DNA of 64,000 nt, from positions 160,702,511 through 160,766,510 of the forward strand of contig OV884059.1 in NCBI GenBank assembly GCA_930367215.1, in the 5' to 3' direction. The notes beneath the pieces are model-generated. The model saw nothing but the letters and a program-made list of their open reading frames with translations. It was not told where the DNA came from and did no database searches. The position numbers and the translations under genes are program-made. The DNA is from Pollenia angustigena. Taxonomy: Eukaryota; Arthropoda; Insecta; Diptera; Polleniidae. Positions within the stretch are counted from its first letter, which is position 1, and each line of letters begins with the position of its first letter. Shown here in pieces: positions 56,403 through 64,000 of this stretch.

Positions 56403-59400
56403 ACCATAAGTCTACAAGAACTGACCTTCTACTTGAGTTTTGTTAATTTTATTTTGAATTTAAATGTAGTATGTATTCGTACCGGTATCGCCGATATTTC
56501 TTTTTGAGTATCGGTATCGTATCGGCAAATAGGCGTATCGTTATATCTATGGTTTTGACAATTGAATGGTTTATTTCAAAAAATTCACGGAAAAAACTTT
56601 ATTAGGTGCCGACACGACATCTTTCTGCACTAAACAAGGTTTTGCTGACTTTGCTACATTATTACATGGGAATATTTGTCTTTACCTTTAGAAAACAGTA
56701 ATCGCCCAAAAACACAATTTTTAATTTGTTGTTGCTTGACTGGTTTTTAAATAAGCGATTCAATTGACAATGTTGTATATTATCCAAACTTTAAAACGCC
56801 TTAACTGTAAGTAAAATGCTTTTTGAATGGCGGCTTTATTGTGTGACCTGTGATAAACTCTCGACCGATCATCACAAAAGTCTTTTGGTGTGAATTTTAG
56901 TCTCACAAAACAAACTTGGACCACTTTTTACCACAACATTATAATAGGCCACAGTTTAAGATGTGTTTAAGTGCTTCCTATGAGTGCCCTTTATATGAAA
57001 ACAATAGTAAGCATAGGCCCTTTTAGCACCAAGCCACAGAATTATAAACGAGTTTGTTTGAATTTTTCTATGATTTCTTTGTGTTGTCCCGCTTTAAGTA
57101 GAAATTTTAAATGGTGGCAGGTCTTTCGCTTACTTTCTCGCGCGAAATCTATCTTTAAGATAATCACGAAATAAATATTAAAGAATAAATATAACACTAT
57201 TATTAAAGTTTCAATAAATTTTTATGACTTTACATACATTATCTCAAAAAATTTGCTTGGACAAAATTGTGCTATCATTTTTTACTCTAATATGTACCTT
57301 ACAAGCAAAATTTATTTTTTGTAATCTTTTGTAGTTCGTTTCTTTTTGTAGTCAAATATTGTTAGTGTTTGAAACATGTTGTTTTGTTGTCTGATCTCTG
57401 AGACAAACAACACCAGCCAACTTCAATGACAGCAACAAAAATCTGTTGTTATTTAGCTGTACAAACAATTTAATGTCACTTAAACATGACAAATTTTAAA
57501 TTAAAAATGACTTTTCAGTTTTGGTTACCAGCAAGAATATAAATAAAATGGTACTTTGTATAAAATTTTCTTTACTCGTTTGCAACTAAAAAGTTTTACC
57601 CAGAAATATGCAAAGACACAAGTAAGATGTAAGTTACACTAACATACTTAATGTAAAATAAAATGTATATTGAATAAATATGTTGTTTTCTTAAGTAAAA
57701 TTCAACTTTCTTTAGCAGTTGGAATAAAGAAGTTCAAATATAGTTAAACTCAATTTAAACTTAAGTTTATAACAAACTTTAACTTAGTTATTATGGCGAA
57801 CTATGAACGAAATGAAGCACGTTGCCGCGTGGTACTTAAAGTTTAAAAATTTCAGTGAATATTTTCGGAAAATAGCAACAATTGCTGATTTGATTTCTTT
57901 AAGCAGTGTAGTGTTTTTGTGGTTGTTTTTGCAATTGTTATTATACTAAAATAAACTGTTATAGAGACACACATACAAACATGCGAAAGCGGAAACTTTA
58001 GTTTGGTCTAAAAATCACCAAACTGTTGTGGCAATTTTCCCCAATGTCAGTTTGTTGCAAGAAATAAAAAACTAACTTTAGTTATTTTTTTTTTTGCTTT
58101 TCCCAAATATAGTTTGGTGGCTCTGAATGCAGTTATACAGCGTAGAAAAAGTTTTTTAGTTATTTTTTTTTAGCCAAATTTAATTGGAAAATTAAATTTA
58201 GCGCTTATAAAAACAACAACAATACGTTGCAGTAACTAAATAGTAGTAAATAGTTTGTGTATGTAAACGACCACCACCACCACCGCTACTGCCACTTTAT
58301 TTCACTTGCAGCTAAATTTTACTGCCATGAGAGCTTTTTGTTTGGAATCTCCATATCTAGTGGTTGTTGAAAAAGTTTTAGTGTTCGGTTTTTTTTTTTT
58401 GTGAAAATGAAAAAGAGAATATTGTTCATTTCATGGACGACCAATGCACAATTTTTGAGTTGTAAAATGGGGGCTTATAGCACTCGAAGTAGCACAGTAA
58501 TTTTCGTTTGTTTAGCTTTACATTCAGTTTGTAAACATTTACTTACGTGCAATTCTATTGGCAGTTCTGTTGCTTCTACAAAAAAAAAAAGAACAACAAT
58601 TGAATTTCCCACATTTATGCAGATTTTAGCCTTAAAATCAAATCAAACATACATGGACCGAAATTTAAATCAATCAATGAGTTTATAGGAAACAATTTTT
58701 AGCAACATTGTTGAAAGGTGGCCATACTGATAAAAAAAAATAATAAAATATGTTAAAAAAAAAAAATAAATTTAAAGCATTGCTCACAATCAGAGCAACA
58801 ATTTCGTTTTTCTTCTATCTTATTTCTTCCCAAAGTATTTCATATATTTTCCTTTCATTTTTCAAACACAAATGTAACTTCAGAAACAATTTGTATGGAA
58901 TTGTTTCTGACGTTTAAAATAATGTTATTTAACAAAATGTTCCAACATTTAATAATAAATACGTTATATTGTTCCGGGCGAAATTTGCGAACGGTTTCTT
59001 TATTTATAATGTGTGTGGTCGCGAAAAAAATTGTTGCTCTATTATGAACACCAGTGAAAATGTTGCTGTATGGTGAACAAAGCTTTAAAAACCACTTAGT
59101 TTGTGGCAAATTGAAATATTCAGTATCAAAAATCAAATTTTTAAATATCAAAATCGACAAAAAAAAAAAATAATTACATATAAAATTTATATGTAAAGTT
59201 TTTTTTGACATTCCATGTCTAGGAAATACATTCCTGTACAATTTGTGTTCTAAAGCCTATAGTACACGGAATGTAAAAAGCCACATTCGCATGAGGTTCT
59301 GACGTGTTTTGGACGTCATCACACAACACGCAATAAAAACTTTTTCCAATTAATCGACTCTACAATGACAGACAACAACATCAATCTCTTAATGAAATTT

Positions 59401-59411
59401 TTAAAACAATG
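56403..59411. other. No gene recognised
   Basis: AT-rich with low-complexity runs (for example CCACCACCACCACCGCTAC near 58270). The open frame 58401-58688 and the minus frame 58855-59241 have no recognisable domain. No terminal repeat pair was found. Confidence 0.35.
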
Positions 59412-59600
59412 TAACCTTTATACCATAAAGGAGAAAAGTCGGAGAAGCTTTAGTTAGCGAAGCCGGTCTTTGTTATACCATAGAGGAGGAAATCCTTGCG
59501 CCCGGCCAAAGGCCGGCTATGCAGACAAGCTTTAGTAAGCCAAGCCGGTTTTTGTTATACCATATGGGAGAAAATCCTTTCGCCTAAAAGTGTCCTCTTT
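59412..59600 (+). repeat. Three tandem units beginning TTATACCAT
   Basis: TTATACCATAAAGGAG (59417), TTATACCATAGAGGAGG (about 59473) and TTATACCATATGGGAG (about 59555) start units that share AGCTTTAGTTAGCGAAGCCG / AGCTTTAGTAAGCCAAGCCG and ATCCTTGCGCC. The spacing is unequal (about 56 and 82 bases). The second unit carries an extra GGCCAAAGGCCGG. Confidence 0.65.
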
Positions 59601-59974
59601 ATTTTTTTATATATACATTCAGAGAAAAAACATCAAAACAATTTTTAAATAAATTAGAATTATATTAAAAGAAAAAAATTTAAATTGGATAAAAGGCCAT
59701 GTATGGATTTATTTCACTCCTTCCTATGGCTTTATTGTACGGCACCTTTCAAATACTGCCCAGCCCTGCATACATCACATAATTTACCCTTAAGTTGTAG
59801 TATTGATATGATATTAAAAGATGTGTCTTCATTTATTTTCAAAGCTCAAGTTTAAGAAAAATACAAAACTTTTGTCTGCATCATGTTTAACAAATAAATA
59901 AATTACATTTAGAATTAATTAATTTCTAAATTAATTTTAATGGTACAAGTTACTTTGTGCAATTTTCTTTTATG
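59601..59974. other. No gene recognised
   Basis: AT-rich. A lone hAT-like end (TTTCAAATACTGCCCAGCCC) is visible at 59745-59764. Confidence 0.35.
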
Positions 59975-60253
59975 CACTGAAAAAATTTTCTTCACAGATC
60001 CAATGAAATTTACATTAAAATTCAACCTATGTAACCATTCAGTGGATTAATTAAATGTTTCATAAAATCAATGAAAATTTTGCATTAGTTTAATGACAAA
60101 CGTTTATTTTATCCATTTTTTCAATGAGGATTCATAAAATCAATGAAAATTTTGTCATTAATTTTATTAATCCTTCATTAATCCAATGAAGGGTTACATA
60201 GGTTGAATTTTAATGTAAATTTCATTGGATCTGTGAAGAAAATTTTTTCAGTG
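59975..60253. mobile_element. 279-bp near-perfect palindromic MITE, CACTGAAAAAATTTTC ends
   Basis: The two arms are identical for about 62 bases from the ends (CACTGAAAAAATTTTCTTCA on into CAACCTATGTAACC), with further weaker pairing inward via CATTGGATTAATG-type sequence. The near identity of the long arms suggests recent origin or gene conversion between arms. A decayed relative starts at 27486. No coding capacity. Confidence 0.85.
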
Positions 60254-60911
60254 TGGGAAATACAAATGATTTACAATTATTTAATAAGGAACATTCTATA
60301 ATATTATTTAATAATTCTTATATTTTGTTAACAATATAGACACTTAAGATTGTGTTTAAAAGCTGTTGATAATTTTTACAATATTAAACAACAGTTTCCT
60401 AAACAAATTATTTCAAGTCAATTATTATTATTTATTGCTTTTTATTCCTGAGACAAACATAGAGCCACATTTCAAGTCGGTAGTTTTAACCAAATAATTT
60501 CTATTTCACAAATCCTTTCGTTGCGCTGTGGATCATTTTGATTTTTTTTTTTCGTTGCCAAGCATAATTTTTGAACTAAATAAGATATTGTAAAAAGTTA
60601 AAATGATTGTTGATGTGGACAGTTTAGGCTTGAAAATGATGTTTATAAAATGCTGGTAGGAGTACAGTGTGCTCCAAAAATCGCAGTCATATAATTTTAA
60701 CGGTAAAATTTGGTGGCCTACCCACGCCGCTGAAAGTGAAAGAAAGTTTGGACAGTTTTTTTAATCTGTTTTTCACATTTCAAACACATCTCTATTACAA
60801 ACATTAAGATGGAAACAAAATCCTTCTAGTTTTCGCTATGAGATTGTTGCAGTTTTCTTTTTGTTTCACGTAAATTGATCATTAAATATAGCCAAATTTA
60901 GTTAAATTAGT
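60254..60911. other. No gene recognised
   Basis: No supported feature. Confidence 0.35.
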
Positions 60912-61375
60912 TAAAGTCCCAGCAAAAACTTTACTTACCTGGTAAGTTAGCGAGTAATGTTAGAGAAAAATAAACACCACTTATTTTTCGGCCAAATAAC
61001 TACTTATTTTTGTTCGAGGTGTCCACAGAATTCAGTACTTACAATACACTTGCTAGAAGTCAAATAATATCTAGTTATTTTTTAACTGCTAGTAACTTGA
61101 ATTGTAAGTATTTACAATATACTTACCAGAAGCCAAAAAATCTCTACTTAATAGACCTAATAAGTAGTTATTGATTACGTTACCAGTAAGTAAATATTCA
61201 GTACTGAAAACAACACAACTGATAAGTAGTTATTGAGCTGATTATTAGTAATCAAATATTCAGTAGTGAAAATAAAAGAAGTAATAAGAAGTTTCTGAGG
61301 TCATTACTAGTAAGTACTTATTGAAGTTTTCAAAATAATGACAACTACTTACCCGGTAACGTATGAAATATCTAC
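60912..61375. repeat. Degenerate repeats with TACTTACC/GGTAAGTA motifs
   Basis: Begins CCCAGCAAAAACTTTACTTA, like the end of the element at 41152. Several spaced copies of AGTAAGTA, TAAGTAGTTATTGA and AAATATTCAGTA(C/G)TGAAAA follow (61175, 61205, 61245, 61260). It is a diffuse, partly tandem array with no clear boundaries on the right. Confidence 0.45.
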
Positions 61376-61382
61376 AACCTAT

Positions 61383-62315
61383 CGGATGATTTTTTAGCTA
61401 TTATCTTTTTGGCAACACTGGTTTAAACAGCTGACGCACGTTTCGTGTTTTGTTTCACTGTCAAACATCTTCAGTTTGGTCTATAATTTAACCATGAATC
61501 GTCATACAAACGAACAACGCTTGCAAATTATTGAATTTTATTATCAGAATGCGTGCTATCTCTGTTAGTAAAGTTCATCGCGCGCTTCTTCCATTGTATG
61601 GTCAGTTTTTTTTTTATTCAATGGGTTCGTTAATGAGCAGAATTGTCGTGAATTGGGGTGAAGATCAGACAGAAGCATTGCAAGCGCTACCAATGCATCC
61701 AAAAAAAGTCACAGTTTGTTGCGATTTATGGGCTGGTGGCATCATTGGAACCTACTTCTTCAAAGATGATGCGAATCGTAACGTAACTGTGAAGGGTGAG
61801 CGCTACCGTGAGATGATATCCAACTTCTTTTTGCCAAAAATGCAAGAGCTTGACTTGCATGACATGTGGTTGCAACAAGACGGTGCCACATGCCACACAG
61901 CACGCTTAACAATGGACTTATTGAGAGGCGAGTTCGGTGAATATTTTATTTCACGTTCGGGACTGGTCAATTGGCCGCCTAGATCGTGCGATTTAACACC
62001 TTTAGACTATTTTTTGAGGGGCTATGTTAAAGCTCATGTCTATACACACATGCCCGCTTCAATTGACGCATTGGAAGACAACATTAAAGCATTTATTCAT
62101 GAGATACCGGCCGAAATGTTGGAAAGAGTATGCCATAATTGGAATAAGCGGATGGACCATTTGAGGCGCAATCACGGTCAACATTTGCATGAAATAATCT
62201 TCAAACATTAAATTAGATGGACCGTACTATCGATTCAAATAAAGATTTCATGAATTTTTCTGAATTTTATGTGTTTTTTTTAAACTTTCCTATAGCTCTT
62301 CAAAAATCACCCATT
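61383..62315 (+). mobile_element. Mariner D41D-type element, near full length but deleted
   Basis: ATGATTTTTTAGCTATTATC at the left and, read inward from the right, GTGATTTTTGAAGAGCTATA are worn terminal repeats (left about 61385-61415, right about 62285-62315). One transposase gene lies on the plus strand between them, with a deletion and frameshift. The AATAAAG sequence after the stop (62237) could have been its poly(A) signal. Confidence 0.72.
61494..62211 (+). pseudogene. D41D mariner-type transposase, frameshifted and deleted
   Basis: An ATG at 61494 starts MNRHTNEQRLQIIEFYYQNA, then a frame change leads to VHRALLPLYGQF. Sequence is then missing: the first catalytic Asp block is deleted, and FNGFVNEQNCR is readable in another frame near 61615-61650. 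From QALPMHPKKVTVCCDLWAGG the frame is intact to the stop: IIGTYFFKDDANRNVTVKGE, MWLQQDGATCHTARLTMDLL and CDLTPLDYFLRGYVK. There are 41 residues between the Asp of QQDG and the Asp of TPLDYF, which fits the D41D mariner group. About 60% of the expected length is clean. Confidence 0.85.
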
Positions 62316-62348
62316 ATTACTAAAGATCAAAAAGCTTTTCCTGGGTTA

Positions 62349-62857
62349 AGCCTAGTACTCTGTTCAAATTTGTGAAAAATGTTGAGCAACATTTATTATT
62401 TCACACGAAGATTTTGACATATATCAATGTTACCTATCATGCGAGTTTGTATAATTTGACATTTTTATTCCTACAAAGTATGCGACATTGTTTTGCGTAT
62501 GTAAACAAAACCCACATGTATTTTACTAAAAATAATTTTTTTTAATAAAAAATTTAATGAAAAATAAAGTAAAAATGGATAAGAAATTGTTACCGGTTGT
62601 GTTATTTTCATTTTTTATTTCTTTTTAAATAATCAGTTCATCCTTTTTTTGCTTTTGCTTAAAATTCCACGCGAAATAAATGCAGCTTACAATATTTCGC
62701 AGTTGTAAAAAAATGTTGCCAGAAACATTTCGGAACTTTTTCACAAAATGAACAGAGTACAACTCTATCAACATTATTTCATAGATATTCCGCACAAGTT
62801 ATTTTCATATGCGTTTTGACAGCATTTCACGTGAAATGTTGAACAGAGTACCAGGCT
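62349..62857. mobile_element. PIF/Harbinger-type MITE, AGCCT(A/G)GTACTCTGTTCAA ends, TTA duplication
   Basis: Left end AGCCTAGTACTCTGTTCAA; right end, read inward, AGCCTGGTACTCTGTTCAA (one difference). Flanked by TTA on both sides (62346-62348, 62858-62860). A third, internal GAACAGAGTAC motif sits near 62751. Length 509 bp, no coding capacity. Confidence 0.8.
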
Positions 62858-62860
62858 TTA

Positions 62861-63659
62861 TTCTGCAAATATGCTCACAAATTATTTGCGAGACAATGTT
62901 TGAAAACTTTTCTTTTTTTTTAATAGAAATACTTTAAAAAAATATGAAAAAAAAGATCAAACGGCAGAGTTACTGGCACTTCAATCTTAAAATGTAATTT
63001 TTATTTTCAAAATAACTATTTTTTACTTTCTAAAAAATTGCCGACACCGACAATTTGATTCCAATGAAGGAAAACGTTTTTTATTCATGGTCAGTTTGAC
63101 AAAATTTTGTCATCAAATGTGGTATTTTTGCCACGGATTTGGAAAAAGAGCCACTGTTCGTCGTTAAAAAAATTATTTGCTGCTTTTGAAATCACTATGC
63201 TACACGTTCTATGGTGTACCAATGACAGACAAGAATTCTATTAATTTTTTTATTTTAATTTTCGACTTTTTCTAAAGCTTCCAATATCATACAAAATACT
63301 CTGCTATTCATTTTAATGCGTCAATGAAATGAAAGTAAGAAAAGGGAAATAATGTTAAAAAAATATCAAAATCAAAAGCAGATGAGAAGAAGGAACAAAT
63401 TGCTTATTTATTTTCCCAAAAAAATGTACCAGCGGCAAAAGTAACAGCAGTGATGATAAAAAAACTAAAATTGAAATAATGAAAAAAGCTAAACATCATC
63501 AACATCATTAATGGAGAAAGTTGTTGGTTGTTATTGTGCGTAACTAATAGAGAGGAAAGCGAGCAAGGAGCGACTAAAAAGGGTTTAATTTAAATGAAAA
63601 GTCCTTTGCGTTGTTGCATGGTCATGTTTAAATTGCTTTTTCTATTAATATCTAGTGTG
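62861..63659. other. No gene recognised
   Basis: AT-rich with no supported feature. Confidence 0.35.
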
Positions 63660-63718
63660 TGTGTAAGTAAGTTTATGCGAATATCACCCTCCCATATTCG
63701 CATCAACTTACTTACACA
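63660..63718. other. Hairpin with 25-bp stem and 9-nt loop
   Basis: TGTGTAAGTAAGTTTATGCG(AATAT) at 63660-63684 is the inverse of 63694-63718, with one mismatch in 25. The loop is CACCCTCCC. The compact shape could be a microRNA-type hairpin or a tiny inverted repeat. The overlapping frames on both strands are by-products of the palindrome. Confidence 0.5.
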
Positions 63719-64000
63719 TGTCAAAATATGGTTGGGTAAAAGAGTGTCTTGGGTTGTGCTTAAAGTTAAAAAATTAGTATTCGTATTAATGGTTGCCATG
63801 TAATGCTTAATTAAAGCAATGACTGGAATGCTTAAGCACATTTTAACTATTTTAATAATTAGTTTTCTGCTGACGTTACTGGTTTTTTGTTGGCTGCTTG
63901 CGAATATCCCTGCAAACACTTAACTTACATTTCAAAAATATGTACCAATGCAAAAACTTCATACATGCATTACCTTTGAAACCGACTCCGATTTCAACTC
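63719..64000. other. No gene recognised; possible repeat start at the end
   Basis: AT-rich. ACCGACTCCGATTTCAACTC at the window edge resembles the GACTCCGA-rich subterminal region of the hAT at 4039-4762. Confidence 0.35.

Noticed and set aside
58855..59241. 128-residue minus frame
   Set aside because: Low-complexity Phe/Ile/Asn-rich, no domain, and no gene context.

Overview
The window is AT-rich, intron-like eukaryotic DNA from an insect, most likely a fly. It holds mariner, hAT and PIF/Harbinger-type DNA transposon relics, LOA-like and CR1/jockey-like LINE relics, tRNA-derived repeats, and short interspersed repeats of the kind abundant in calyptrate flies (blowfly/house-fly type). The calyptrate placement is inference; no species marker was found. 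No complete host protein-coding gene, functional tRNA, rRNA or CRISPR array could be supported. Nearly all open frames are short and AT-driven.

Layout. 0-9 kb: a MITE with CCCAACAAACACG ends, a non-autonomous hAT with a near-perfect 8-bp duplication (4.0-4.8 kb), a degenerate repeat with internal tandem units (7.1-8.1 kb), a palindromic MITE, and the first copy of a family ending in a GGTCGGGCTTGACC motif. 11.9-18.8 kb: a short TIR element, a repeat split by a 2.2-kb TIR element that itself holds a tRNA-derived repeat, a TTAACAT-rich MITE, and a TIR element carrying a dead mariner transposase. 19-27.8 kb: a run of foldback elements, including a TA-flanked element nested inside another TIR element and an 868-bp near-complete inverted repeat. 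A 30-nt segment at 22.5 kb with good splice signals on both sides is the only hint of a host exon. 29.4-32.0 kb: a three-level nest of TIR elements, the innermost a hAT with a perfect 8-bp duplication, next to a 29-bp minisatellite. 35.8-38.6 kb: a broken LOA/I-type LINE on the minus strand. 38.6-40.8 kb: a tandem array of about 485-bp units with a tRNA-like promoter, interrupted by a hAT with a perfect 8-bp duplication. 43.2-46.6 kb: two more hAT elements, one containing a dead mariner and another TIR element, plus nested palindromes. 47.5-52.3 kb: a MADF-like remnant in a small TIR element, a transposase shred, a 5'-truncated LINE inside an older repeat, and a deleted mariner. 53.2-56.4 kb: a second copy of the 20.9-kb element and a MITE with repeated subterminal motifs. 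59-64 kb: a 279-bp palindrome, a frameshifted mariner of the D41D type, a TTA-flanked MITE, and a 25-bp-stem hairpin.

The genes do not form a pathway. What ties the window together is layered insertion. At least four hAT elements have recoverable 8-bp target duplications, and five separate fragments of mariner-type transposases are present, each dead by a different lesion. Several small elements have clear TA or TTA duplications. Both LINEs are dead: the LOA copy by deletions and frameshifts, the other by a stop codon and a YADD-to-YAED change.
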